A DNA stretch of 64,000 bases. It comes from FW021-bin31 sp964478125. GTDB lineage: Bacteria; Bacteroidota; Bacteroidia; Chitinophagales; Chitinophagaceae. A program made the position numbers and the translations under genes. The notes beneath the pieces were generated by a model. It searched no databases. It saw nothing but the letters and a program-made list of their open reading frames with translations, and was not told the origin of the DNA. The stretch spans positions 34,901 through 98,900 of the forward strand of contig CAYZGR010000004.1 of NCBI GenBank assembly GCA_964478125.1, given 5' to 3'. Below, piece after piece: positions 52,060-61,072 of this stretch. How positions within the stretch are numbered: position 1 is the stretch's first letter; the number at the start of each line of letters is the position of its first letter.

Positions 52060-53700
52060 ATGCTGAGTGTTCAGAATGTAACGCTTTCTTTTGGAAAAAG
52101 AACGCTTTTTGATGAGGTCAATCTCAATTTTACAAAAGGGAACTGTTATGGAGTGATCGGAGCGAATGGCGCTGGGAAGTCCACTTTCCTGAAGATCCTG
52201 TCCGGAGAAATCGAGCCCAACAAAGGCACGGTATCCAAATCTCCCGATGAACGGATGAGCGTATTGAAGCAGGATCAGTTTGCATTTGATGATTATTCGG
52301 TCCTGCAAACAGTTATCATGGGTAATGAACCGCTTTGGAAAACTTCGCAAGAGCGGGATGCTATTTATGCCAAGGCGGACTTTACGGAGGAAGACGGTAT
52401 AAAAGCGGGCCATCTGGAAGACGAATTTGGACAAATGGGAGGTTATACCGCTGAGAGTGATGCGGCTACTTTGCTGAACAATCTCGATATTCCTGAAAAA
52501 ATGCATGAGAAACAAATGCGCGATCTGGGCGGCAACCAGAAAGTACGCGTGCTTCTGGCGCAGGCGCTGTTTGGGAATCCTGATATCCTCCTATTGGATG
52601 AGCCTACCAACAACCTGGATATTGAAACCATTAACTGGCTCGAAGATTTTCTGGCAGATTATGAAAATATTGTTATTGTCGTCTCTCATGACAGGCATTT
52701 CTTAGATACGATCTGTACGCATGTCGCCGATATAGACTTTGGGAAAATTCAAATCTATACGGGTAATTATACCTTCTGGTATGAGTCCAGTCAGCTGGCG
52801 GCACGCCAGCTTTCCGACCGAAATAAAAAGATGGAGGAAAAGCGAAAGGACCTCCTGGATTTTATTGCCCGTTTCAGCGCCAATGCTTCCAAATCCAGAC
52901 AGGCTACCAGCCGGAAAAAGGCCTTGGAGAAGATTGTGATCGAAGATATTAAACCTTCTAATCGCAAATACCCGGGTATTATCTTTCAGCAGAACAGGGA
53001 AGTAGGTAATAAGGTGCTTGAAGTGAAAAATCTCTCCCGGATGCAAGAAGGCGTTCCGCTTTTCCGCAATATTAGTTTCGAAGTGAATAAAGGGGATAAA
53101 ATAGCTTTCCTTTCAAGAAATCACGTGGCTTTAACGGCACTTTTCGAAATTATTAACGGCTATTTGGATGCGAATAGCGGCAGTTTCGAATGGGGAACTA
53201 CGGTTACTAAGGCTTATCTGCCGAACGATAACAGCCGGTATTTTGAAAAGGATCTGACATTGATGGACTGGCTCCGTCAATATGTCCCCCCAACGGTAAC
53301 GGATGTGGATGAACCGTTTTTAAGAGGCTTTCTGGGTAAGATGTTATTCAGCGGGGATGAGACGTTAAAGAAGACAAGCGTACTGAGTGGTGGAGAAAAA
53401 GTACGTTGTATGATTTCGCGAATGATGTTGCAAAACCCGAATGTCATCATCATGGACGAACCTACTAATCATCTGGATCTGGAGTCCATTCAGGCTTTTA
53501 ATAATGGAGTGGCCGATTTTGATGGAGTGGCTTTATTTACTACCCATGATCATCAATTTATGCAGTCGGTTGCCAACCGGATCATTGAAATTACGCCGAA
53601 TGGCATGATTGACAAGCTGATGTCTTTTGATGAATATCTTAAGGATGAAAGAGTAAAGGAGGCGAGAGAAGCGCTTTATGAAAGTCCGGTAAGCGAGTGA
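52060..53700 (+). CDS. ABC-F family ATP-binding protein
   Basis: About 546 residues from the ATG at 52060 (MLSVQNVTLSFG), chosen because the promoter lies at 52004-52032. NBD1 has a normal Walker A (IGANGAGKSTFLKIL), signature (DLGGNQKVRVLLAQAL) and Walker B (ILLLDEPTNNLD). The inter-domain linker region carries KSRQATSRKKALEKI. In NBD2 the Walker A position reads FLSRNHVALTALFEII, without the Lys-Ser of the P-loop, while the signature (VLSGGEKVRCMI) and Walker B (VIIMDEPTNHLD) are intact. ABC-F proteins act on stalled ribosomes. Which branch this is (YbiT-like or antibiotic protection) I cannot tell. Confidence 0.9.
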   Translation: MLSVQNVTLSFGKRTLFDEVNLNFTKGNCYGVIGANGAGKSTFLKILSGEIEPNKGTVSKSPDERMSVLKQDQFAFDDYSVLQTVIMGNEPLWKTSQERDAIYAKADFTEEDGIKAGHLEDEFGQMGGYTAESDAATLLNNLDIPEKMHEKQMRDLGGNQKVRVLLAQALFGNPDILLLDEPTNNLDIETINWLEDFLADYENIVIVVSHDRHFLDTICTHVADIDFGKIQIYTGNYTFWYESSQLAARQLSDRNKKMEEKRKDLLDFIARFSANASKSRQATSRKKALEKIVIEDIKPSNRKYPGIIFQQNREVGNKVLEVKNLSRMQEGVPLFRNISFEVNKGDKIAFLSRNHVALTALFEIINGYLDANSGSFEWGTTVTKAYLPNDNSRYFEKDLTLMDWLRQYVPPTVTDVDEPFLRGFLGKMLFSGDETLKKTSVLSGGEKVRCMISRMMLQNPNVIIMDEPTNHLDLESIQAFNNGVADFDGVALFTTHDHQFMQSVANRIIEITPNGMIDKLMSFDEYLKDERVKEAREALYESPVSE

Positions 53701-53815
53701 CCGGGGAGGAGGATAGAACGTGGATCATGATGATGGATTAGGATCATCTCGGATTTAAGTATCAGTATATCCACTCCCCTTTGAAAATCAGTGACGACCC
53801 GAAAACAGATTTATT

Positions 53816-55654
53816 ATGATCAAGAAACTGATTTACTTTTCTTTATTGGTATGGATCTTTTCTGGCCTACGCCCTTCTATAGCTATTGCGCAGGCGCATA
53901 CCTTCGCTCTCGGAGACAGTATGTTTTTACTGGATGGCAAACCTTTTCAGATCATTTCAGGGGAACTGCATTATAGCCGGATCCCAAGAGCTTATTGGAA
54001 GGATCGTTTACATAAGGCAAAGGCCATGGGGCTGAATACGATAAGCATTTATTGCATGTGGAACATTCATGAGCCTGAAAGCGGAAAGTGGGATTTCAAG
54101 GGTAGAGAGGATGTTCGCCATTTTATACGATTGGCTCAGGAGGAGGGCTTATATGTTATTTTAAGACCCGGTCCTTATGTATGTGGGGAATGGGAATTTG
54201 GTGGTTTCCCCTGGTGGTTGTTGAAAGATAAAGGCATAAAGGTACGTACGGATGATCCCAAATTCATGGCGCCGGCGAAGGATTACCTTATGCAGATGGG
54301 TGAGCAGCTTGCTGATTTGCAAATCACCAATGGCGGGCCTATCATTATGGTACAGGTAGAAAATGAATACGGTTCTTTCGGAAAAGATACTGCTTATGAA
54401 CGGAAGTTTGCCCATTATCTCAGGGAGGCTGGATTTAATGTTCCGTTGTTTACTGCCGATGGAGACTGGCTGTTTAAGAATGCGGCTTTACCCGGTATTT
54501 TGCCGGGGGCCAATGGCGAAACCAACCCCGTTAAATTAAAGAAGTTAGTAAATGAATATCATGATGGGAAAGGACCTTATTTTGTTCCTGAACTGTATCC
54601 AGGATGGTTGGATCATTGGGGTGAGAATTTTCAAAAAGTAGGGACTGAAAAAGTGGTTAAAGAAGTGAAAGGGCTATTGGATGCGGGGGTTTCCATTAAT
54701 TTATACATGTGGCTCGGCGGAACCAATTTTGCCTTTATGAATGGGGCCAATTACAATAAAGCACATCCTATTCAGCCTGATATTACCAGCTATGATTATG
54801 ATGCGCCTTTGAGTGAAGCCGGTGTGCCCACGGAGAAATACAGGGCTTTGCGTAAGCTCATCCTCAAATACCTGCCTGAAGGAGCAAATGTACCGGATGT
54901 GCCAGCGGCTCCTCAATTTATGGCTATCCCTGATATTCAGCTTACCCAGGAAGCGGGATTATTTAATAACCTGCCGGAAGACCCTGTAGAAAACGATCGG
55001 TTGCTTTCTATGGAGGACCTGGATCAGGGCTACGGTTACGTGCTTTATCGTACCCGATTGACTGATGGAGGGAAAGGCATTTTGCATATTGACGGACTGC
55101 GGGATTTTGCCCAGGTATTTGTGAATGGAGAACGGCAGGGTACATTGAACCGCATGTATGGTGAAAAAGAGCTGACCCTTGATGCCCCCGCGGGAGCACA
55201 GTTGGATATTCTGGTGGAGAACCTGGGGCGGATCAACTATGGACGGGAATTGATGAACAACCGCAAGGGGATTATCGGAGATGTAAAATTCGGAGGAAAA
55301 GTATTGGCCGGATGGCGCATGTACCGTCTGCCTTTTAAAGATACCAAAGGATTTCATTTTGTGAAAAATACGGGGAAGATGGAAGGACCTGTAGTATATA
55401 AAGGCACTTTTAAATTAAAAGATACGCACGATACTTTTTTGGATATGCGTGAATGGGGAAAAGGCATCGTGTTTGTAAACGGCCATAATCTTGGGCGGTA
55501 TTGGGAAATAGGCCCTCAGCAGACTTTATATTTGCCCGGCTGCTGGTTAAAAAAAGGAAAAAATACCATCGTGGTTTTTGAGCAACTCAAAAATGGCAAA
55601 CACCTTATTTCTGCTATTGATCATCCGATATTGGATGAGTTGAAAGTAAAGTGA
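53816..55654 (+). CDS. beta-galactosidase (GH35), secreted
   Basis: A 612-residue protein with a signal peptide (SIAIAQ near residue 26). The GH35 barrel opens FALGDSMFLLDGKPFQIISG, followed by YCMWNIHEPESGKWDF and LRPGPYVCGEWEFGGFPWWL. The acid/base glutamate is in QVENEYGSFG near residue 183 and the nucleophile in VPELYPGW near residue 257. The C-terminal region has beta-sandwich domains (GILHIDGLRDFAQVFVNGE; YWEIGPQQTLYLPG). It releases galactose from beta-galactosides outside the cytoplasm. It ends five bases from the convergent leuS stop. Confidence 0.93.
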   Translation: MIKKLIYFSLLVWIFSGLRPSIAIAQAHTFALGDSMFLLDGKPFQIISGELHYSRIPRAYWKDRLHKAKAMGLNTISIYCMWNIHEPESGKWDFKGREDVRHFIRLAQEEGLYVILRPGPYVCGEWEFGGFPWWLLKDKGIKVRTDDPKFMAPAKDYLMQMGEQLADLQITNGGPIIMVQVENEYGSFGKDTAYERKFAHYLREAGFNVPLFTADGDWLFKNAALPGILPGANGETNPVKLKKLVNEYHDGKGPYFVPELYPGWLDHWGENFQKVGTEKVVKEVKGLLDAGVSINLYMWLGGTNFAFMNGANYNKAHPIQPDITSYDYDAPLSEAGVPTEKYRALRKLILKYLPEGANVPDVPAAPQFMAIPDIQLTQEAGLFNNLPEDPVENDRLLSMEDLDQGYGYVLYRTRLTDGGKGILHIDGLRDFAQVFVNGERQGTLNRMYGEKELTLDAPAGAQLDILVENLGRINYGRELMNNRKGIIGDVKFGGKVLAGWRMYRLPFKDTKGFHFVKNTGKMEGPVVYKGTFKLKDTHDTFLDMREWGKGIVFVNGHNLGRYWEIGPQQTLYLPGCWLKKGKNTIVVFEQLKNGKHLISAIDHPILDELKVK

Positions 55655-55659
55655 GGTTT

Positions 55660-58600
55660 TTATACCACCACATTGATCATTCTGCCTTTTACCAGAATAA
55701 ACTTCCGTACCGGTTTTCCCTGTACCCATTTTTGTACCGCTTCGTCGTTCAGTACGGCGGCTTCAATTTCCTTTTGATCTGTATCCGAATCAAATGTCAT
55801 TTGAGTTCTAGTCTTTCCGTTAATGGCTACCGGATATTGAATGGTGGATTCCTTCAGGTACTTTTCCTGGTATACCGGGTAGGATGCATTTAAAATGCTG
55901 TTGGTATGTCCCAATTGATGCCACAATTCTTCGCTAAAATGTGGGGCGTAAGGGGTTAAAAGAATAAGCAAGGGTTCCAGGACCTCTTTTTTATGACATC
56001 CTAACGTGTATAGTTCGTTTACACAAATCATAAACTGGCTGACTGCAGTGTTGAAAGAAAAGCGCTCATTGTCTTCCGTAACTTTTTTAATGGTTTTATG
56101 TAAAATACGAAGCTCATCTTCCGTTGGTTTTTCTTCCGTTACCGACCATTCATCATGCTTAAAAAACAGCCGCCACAGTTTTTTCAGAAAACGGGATACT
56201 CCTTCAATACCTTTGGTATCCCAGGGCTTGGATTGTTCAATAGGGCCAAGAAACATTTCATACATGCGGAAAGTATCTGCTCCGTATTGTTCTACTACAT
56301 CATCCGGATTTACGGTATTGAACAAGGACTTGCTCATCTTCTCAACGGCAGATCCACAAATATATTTGCCCTCTTCGAGAATAAATTCTGCATTTTTATA
56401 TTCCTGTCTCCAGTTTTTGAAGGCTTCAGTGTCCAGCGTATATCCATCTACAATATTAACATTTACATGCAGCTCATCTGTATCGTATTGGTCTTTCATC
56501 CCTTTTGAAACGAAGGTATTAGTTCCATGAATCCGATATACCAGCCGTGAATCACCGGTGATTTTTCCCTGGTTGATCAGTTTCTTATAAGGTTCTTCAA
56601 ACCCGATATATCCCAGATCGTGCAGCACTTTTGTCCATAAACGGGAATACAACAAATGGCCTACAGCATGTTCGGTTCCGCCCACGTATACATCCACCTG
56701 GTTCCAATAATCCGTTGCCTGCCGGGAAGCAAACTCCTGATCGTTACGGGGGTCCATATAGCGCAGGAAATACCAGGAAGATCCGGCATAGCCCGGCATG
56801 GTGTTGGTTTCAAGGGCTATTGTGCCGGTCTCCTTCCTGCCTTTCCCGGGGGAAGAGGAGAATTGGTAAACCCATTCAGGAATATTGGCTAACGGCCCTT
56901 GTCCTTCGGGCCCTGCAGCATAATGATCTACATGCGGCAATTTCAAGGGCAACTCTTTTTCATTGAGGGGTTTTGCAACACCGCTTTCCCACAAAATAGG
57001 AAAAGGTTCTCCCCAATAACGTTGGCGGCTAAACGAAGCATCCCGCATTTTATAATTTATCTTTCTTTTCCCGATCCCTTTCGCTTCCAATTCTTTGATA
57101 ACCACGGGAATAGCATCTTTCATTTTCATGCCATTAAGGAAATCGCTGTTTTGCAAGATGGCTTCCTTAGTAGGGTTGGCTTCTGCGCCATTATAGTCAT
57201 CACCTATAATATTAGTTATCGGAATATGGAAGTGCCGGGCGAAACGATGGTCGCGTTCATCCCCGCAGGGGACGGCCATAACGGCTCCGGTGCCGTAACC
57301 GGCTAACACGTATTCTGAAATCCAGATGGGGATCTCTTTCCCCGTGAATGGATGGAGGGCATAGGCTCCCGTAAAGCAGCCGGTTATTTTTTTCTCTGCC
57401 ATACGTTCTCTTTCACTACGGCTTTTTACATATGCCACATACGCGTCTACTTCTTTTGCCTGTTCCGAAGTCTTTATCGCATCTACCAGTTCATGTTCGG
57501 GTGCAAGGACCATGAAATTAACACCGAAAATAGTGTCGGGCCGGGTGGTGAAGACCCTCACCTCCGAAGTTCCATCCAAACCTTTCCCGGAGGAGACAGT
57601 TTTTTCAGCCTTTGCTACATTTGAATCCGAAGGCAGGGTTTTCAACTTTCGCTTTATTTTATTAATTACGTCATTGATACCTTTTCTCACTTCTTCATTA
57701 GAAAAGCGTAATTCTACATACCCGTTATCCTTTAAAAATTGAGTCCTTTGTTCATTATAAAACTTTTGATCAGGATCGCTGTGATAACCTCCATCCACTT
57801 CAATTGTTAATTTTTTCTTTAGGCAAACAAAATCAACGATGAAGTGCCCAATAATGTGTTGCCTTCTGAAATGGGATCCCGTTTTATTCCCTCTTAGCTC
57901 TTGCCAAAGCAATTCTTCTTCGGATGTGGGGTTATTCTTGCTTTGAGCGGCAAATTTTTTTGTCAGGTGATATAACGATGGTTGTGCAGTTTGATACCCG
58001 GGTCTTGGGGTTTGCTTCTTCCCCAAAGAGGAAGGTCGGGATGGAGCCTTGAGGGGAAATTTTATCTCTGCCCCTTCACTCTTCCCAATCCAGTTGGATT
58101 GCATTTCTTTCATGGCTTCGCTAAAATCAACCTGTTGCAACCCTTCCAATAATCGGTCTGCGTATTCGGTAATACGCAAATACCATTGACGTAGCTTTTT
58201 CTTTACTACCGGATATCCGCCTCTTTCACTGACGCCGTTAACCACTTCGTCGTTGGCCAGTACGGTACCCAGCGCTTCACACCAGTTCACCTCTCCTACT
58301 CCCGAATACGCCAGGCGATAGTCCATCAATATGTGCTGCTGTTGTTGTTCTTCATAATTTTTCCAGGCGGCAGCCGTAAAAAGCAGGTCTTCATTAGCGG
58401 GACAGTTGTGATTTTTGTTTCCTTCTTTTTCAAAGATCTGTATTAAAGTTTCTATGGGCTGTGCTTTTTTCTCTTTACGGTTGTACCAGCTGCCAAAGAA
58501 CTGCAGGAAGATCCATTGTGTCCAATGATAATATTTTGGGTCGGAAGTACGTACTTCCCGGCTCCAGTCGAAGCAAAACCCGATATTGTCCATCTGTTCT

Positions 58601-58923
58601 TTGAAAGTAGCAATGTTTTTGTCCGTAGTGGCGGCCGGGTGTTGTCCGGTTTCAATGGCATATTGTTCGGCGGGCAGGCCAAAAGCATCAAATCCCATGG
58701 GATGCAATACATTGAATCCCTTCAATCTTTTATATCTTGCAAATACATCTGAAGCAATGTAACCGAGCGGGTGTCCCACGTGCAGACCGGCTCCGGAAGG
58801 ATAGGGGAACATATCGAGTACATAATATTTTGGCTTTTTACGCTCATTGTTAACCTGGTAGACCTTTTCTTCTTTCCAGCTTTTTTGCCATTTCTTCTCT
58901 ATCGCTCTGAAGTTATATTCCAT
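55660..58923 (-). CDS. leuS: leucyl-tRNA synthetase with an in-frame DUF559 (VSR-like nuclease) insertion in the editing domain
   Basis: A 1087-residue protein; Bacteroidota LeuRS is usually about 920-940. The class I signature is HVGHPLGY, KMSKS is in EKMSKSLFN near residue 862, and the editing domain retains FTTRPDTIFG (455-468) and GAVMAVPCGDERDHRFA with the conserved Asp. Residues about 291-452 are extra, lying between EIKFPLKA and SEVRVFTTRPDT. They hold a linker with PSSLGKKQTPRPGYQTA, a complete DUF559 domain (about 315-430: TSEEELLWQELRG, FIVDFVC, LTIEVDGGYH, RKGINDVINKIK), then a second linker. The insert is in phase and both halves of LeuRS are intact, so the gene is presumably functional. 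Promoter -7 box at 58956-58963. Confidence 0.95.
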   Translation of the reverse strand: MEYNFRAIEKKWQKSWKEEKVYQVNNERKKPKYYVLDMFPYPSGAGLHVGHPLGYIASDVFARYKRLKGFNVLHPMGFDAFGLPAEQYAIETGQHPAATTDKNIATFKEQMDNIGFCFDWSREVRTSDPKYYHWTQWIFLQFFGSWYNRKEKKAQPIETLIQIFEKEGNKNHNCPANEDLLFTAAAWKNYEEQQQQHILMDYRLAYSGVGEVNWCEALGTVLANDEVVNGVSERGGYPVVKKKLRQWYLRITEYADRLLEGLQQVDFSEAMKEMQSNWIGKSEGAEIKFPLKAPSRPSSLGKKQTPRPGYQTAQPSLYHLTKKFAAQSKNNPTSEEELLWQELRGNKTGSHFRRQHIIGHFIVDFVCLKKKLTIEVDGGYHSDPDQKFYNEQRTQFLKDNGYVELRFSNEEVRKGINDVINKIKRKLKTLPSDSNVAKAEKTVSSGKGLDGTSEVRVFTTRPDTIFGVNFMVLAPEHELVDAIKTSEQAKEVDAYVAYVKSRSERERMAEKKITGCFTGAYALHPFTGKEIPIWISEYVLAGYGTGAVMAVPCGDERDHRFARHFHIPITNIIGDDYNGAEANPTKEAILQNSDFLNGMKMKDAIPVVIKELEAKGIGKRKINYKMRDASFSRQRYWGEPFPILWESGVAKPLNEKELPLKLPHVDHYAAGPEGQGPLANIPEWVYQFSSSPGKGRKETGTIALETNTMPGYAGSSWYFLRYMDPRNDQEFASRQATDYWNQVDVYVGGTEHAVGHLLYSRLWTKVLHDLGYIGFEEPYKKLINQGKITGDSRLVYRIHGTNTFVSKGMKDQYDTDELHVNVNIVDGYTLDTEAFKNWRQEYKNAEFILEEGKYICGSAVEKMSKSLFNTVNPDDVVEQYGADTFRMYEMFLGPIEQSKPWDTKGIEGVSRFLKKLWRLFFKHDEWSVTEEKPTEDELRILHKTIKKVTEDNERFSFNTAVSQFMICVNELYTLGCHKKEVLEPLLILLTPYAPHFSEELWHQLGHTNSILNASYPVYQEKYLKESTIQYPVAINGKTRTQMTFDSDTDQKEIEAAVLNDEAVQKWVQGKPVRKFILVKGRMINVVV
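57569..57587 (+). repeat. left inverted repeat of the leuS insertion
   Basis: GTTCCATCCAAACCTTTCC. Its reverse complement resembles the sequence at 58030-58047; aligned, the repeats share TCCATCC, then ACCTT, then CC, with three mismatches and one single-base gap. Confidence 0.5.
58030..58047 (-). repeat. right inverted repeat of the leuS insertion
   Basis: Read on the minus strand it is GCTCCATCCCGACCTTCC, matching the plus-strand repeat at 57569-57587 over most bases. It marks the edge next to the codons for the LeuRS segment EIKFPLK. Confidence 0.5.
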
Positions 58924-58955
58924 AGATATACAGCTAATTTCCTATCTAAAACCTG

Positions 58956-58963
58956 CAAAGATA
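58956..58963 (-). promoter_or_regulatory. -7 box TATCTTTG for leuS
   Basis: The minus strand reads TATCTTTG followed by C, 33 bases before the leuS ATG at 58923. It lies back to back with the divergent histidine-kinase promoter (59033-59040). Confidence 0.5.
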
Positions 58964-59032
58964 AAATTAAAACATGGCTTTTAGAGCGAACTTCTTATAT
59001 TCGTGCAGAATGAATATCCCCAACCGGTTTCC

Positions 59033-59040
59033 TATATTTG
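59033..59040 (+). promoter_or_regulatory. -7 box TATATTTG for the histidine kinase gene
   Basis: TATATTTG followed by C, 17 bases before the ATG at 59058. A related box TATATTCG lies at 58996-59003. The position inside the longest open frame shows that the 58974 start is not used from this promoter. Confidence 0.5.
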
Positions 59041-59057
59041 CAGCATCTAGGGAAAAA

Positions 59058-60947
59058 ATGCAATGCTCAAAATTATTTAGAACAAGCTTCTTTTTTTTAT
59101 TTTTTGTTGTGCAATGCGTTTGCGCTTTTGCGCAAGAACTGAATGGCAATTTAGAGCTGGACTTAAAAAGTAAAGCAGCCGATTCACTGCTTGTAGATTC
59201 TTTGTTGAATTATGCCAGAAGTCACAAATATACGAATGCCGAAACTGCTTATGCCAATGCTTTAACGGCACTCCACATATCTGAAGATATAAAATATAAA
59301 AGAGGCCTCCTGACTGCCAATACTTATCTGGGGAATCAAATGGCAGACTGGACGGATTATACAAAAGCTTTAAAATATTACCAGCAAGGATTGCAAACCG
59401 CTGAAGAGATGGGCAATGCTAAAGAGACTATACGTTTTAATCTTTTGATAGGGAATCTATATGATAATAAAAAAGAATATCCTGAAGCCTTGTCCTGGTA
59501 TAATAGCGCGCTGAACAAGGCTTTAAACGAGGAGGATTCCCTATTTGCCGCCTATGCTATAGGTAATAAGGCCATGATCATGGATAAAACGGGGCATCTG
59601 GACAGCGCGTATTTATTTAACCGGCAAAATTTAAGATACCTGGCTAATGGTGTGGGTGATGCCTTGGATTCTGCGAACACCTTTACCAATCTGGCCTTGA
59701 ACCAGAAAAGACAAAAGCGTTATGATCAGGCGCTCCGTTATATGCTCAAGGCAAAAACACCTCTCCTGCTTTCCTCTGATACTTTCTCCATACAAGTATG
59801 GTATAATAATTTGGGCTCTTTACTCATTTCGATGGGGAGGCTTACGGCTGCAAAGGCCAAACTTGATTCCGCACTTCTCCTGGAACCCATCGTACAGAGT
59901 AAACTGATAAATGAAGATCTGTATAATAATCTCAGTCATTATTATGAAGCCAAAAAAGATTATGCTTCCGCTCTGGAATGGTATAAAAAAAGTCGGATGA
60001 TGACCGATTCTATTCGTGATCAAAAGGAGGCGGCCCAATTTGCCGCACTCCGGATCAGGTACGAGGTAGATAAAAAAGAAAGCCTTCTCGCAAAGCAAAA
60101 GATGGAGCTCCGGCAAAAAAATACAATTAATCTTATCGTTATTATAGGTGCGGTTCTTTTAATGGCTTTGGTGATACTCCTGTATTGGAGTAATCGTAAA
60201 CGTAAAAAAGTAAACGGCCTCTTGACCTACAAGAACCGACAGATATCAACACAGAAAGAAGCTTTACAAGAAGCCAACAACGTGAAGAACCGCCTCTTTT
60301 CTATTATTTCTCATGATTTGAGAACCCCCCTTCAGCCATTGATCTTTTATTTGGGAATGCTTAGCCGGGATAAGTTGAGTAAGGAAGTTATCCAGGATAT
60401 TGCGAAAGAACTGCAGTTGCATCTCCGTCACACCCGCATTATGATGGATAATGTATTGCATTGGGCGGCCTCACAAATGGAGGGCTGGGAACTGCATCCC
60501 GAGACTGTGGCAGTTCAGCCGGTTTTTCAAGAAATATTGGACATGTTGGCATCGGATGCCAAAAAAAAGAACATTTTTTTCAAAGATCAAATTTCCCCAA
60601 GCCTGTATGCCGTTTCTGATCCGGAATTGCTGAAACTGGTTTTTCGGAATATATTGACCAATGCCATAAAATTCACACCGGAAGGGGGAACCATTGAGAT
60701 TTTAGGGAAAAAAGATCAGGAAGGCGTTTGCATTTCGATAAGTGATAACGGGATTGGGATATCTCCGGAGAAGCGAAAGCAATTTGAGAAAGGGAACCCT
60801 TTGAAAAGTACGCCGGGAACGCATAAAGAGACAGGTACGGGGATCGGCCTCCTGGTTAGCCGGCAACTGCTGGTGAAACAGGGCGGTCAATTGGAAATTG
60901 AGAGCGAGGAAGGGAAAGGCACTACGGTTTTTATTAAGCTTCTATGA
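59058..60947 (+). CDS. TPR-containing sensor histidine kinase
   Basis: About 629 residues from the ATG at 59058, where a clean signal peptide begins (LFRTSFFFLFFVVQCVCAFAQ); the longer frame from 58974 adds 28 residues ahead of it and precedes the -7 box. Residues about 60-330 carry TPR-like repeats (DYTKALKYYQQGLQTAEEMG, EYPEALSWYNSALNKA, RYDQALRYMLKAKT, DYASALEWYKKSRM). A transmembrane helix follows (INLIVIIGAVLLMALVILLYW). HisKA has the phospho-acceptor in SIISHDLRTPLQPL, and HATPase has NILTNAIKFTPEGG, SDNGIGISPE and GTGIGLLVSRQLL. No response regulator gene is nearby, so the partner is unknown. Confidence 0.88.
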   Translation: MQCSKLFRTSFFFLFFVVQCVCAFAQELNGNLELDLKSKAADSLLVDSLLNYARSHKYTNAETAYANALTALHISEDIKYKRGLLTANTYLGNQMADWTDYTKALKYYQQGLQTAEEMGNAKETIRFNLLIGNLYDNKKEYPEALSWYNSALNKALNEEDSLFAAYAIGNKAMIMDKTGHLDSAYLFNRQNLRYLANGVGDALDSANTFTNLALNQKRQKRYDQALRYMLKAKTPLLLSSDTFSIQVWYNNLGSLLISMGRLTAAKAKLDSALLLEPIVQSKLINEDLYNNLSHYYEAKKDYASALEWYKKSRMMTDSIRDQKEAAQFAALRIRYEVDKKESLLAKQKMELRQKNTINLIVIIGAVLLMALVILLYWSNRKRKKVNGLLTYKNRQISTQKEALQEANNVKNRLFSIISHDLRTPLQPLIFYLGMLSRDKLSKEVIQDIAKELQLHLRHTRIMMDNVLHWAASQMEGWELHPETVAVQPVFQEILDMLASDAKKKNIFFKDQISPSLYAVSDPELLKLVFRNILTNAIKFTPEGGTIEILGKKDQEGVCISISDNGIGISPEKRKQFEKGNPLKSTPGTHKETGTGIGLLVSRQLLVKQGGQLEIESEEGKGTTVFIKLL

Positions 60948-60993
60948 GCAGTCCTATCAAACGATAATTTCGGACGAAATCGGAGGATTGCTT

Positions 60994-61001
60994 TAAATTT
61001 G
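60994..61001 (+). promoter_or_regulatory. -7 box TAAATTTG before the PepSY-like gene
   Basis: TAAATTTG followed by C, 72 bases before the ATG at 61073. No TTG at the -33 position. Confidence 0.4.
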
Positions 61002-61072
61002 CGGCCGGCTATTGTTCCCTACCGGTCTGGCGGCTCGAAACCATCAGACCGGTAAGGCAAACCGTCTGATCA

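Larger units (their letters stand above)
57569..58047 (-). mobile_element. putative mobile in-frame element carrying a DUF559 nuclease domain, inside leuS
   Basis: This stretch corresponds to LeuRS residues about 293-452, which are missing from ordinary LeuRS. The DUF559 core spans 57634-57981 (PD-(D/E)xK-type Asp364 in FIVDFVC and Glu375-x-Asp377 in TIEVDG). Imperfect inverted repeats close both ends (57569-57587 and 58030-58047). There are no intein splicing motifs (no N-terminal Cys/Ser block, no His-Asn at the end), so the element would persist as an inserted domain in the mature enzyme. Mobility is inferred from the repeats and from the extra domain; I cannot show an empty site within this window. 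Confidence 0.55.

Noticed and set aside
57569..58047. Intein in leuS
   Set aside because: No splice-block motifs, no Cys/Ser at the N-border and no His-Asn at the C-border; the segment resembles an inserted domain, and both borders are Pro/Ser/Gly-rich linkers.
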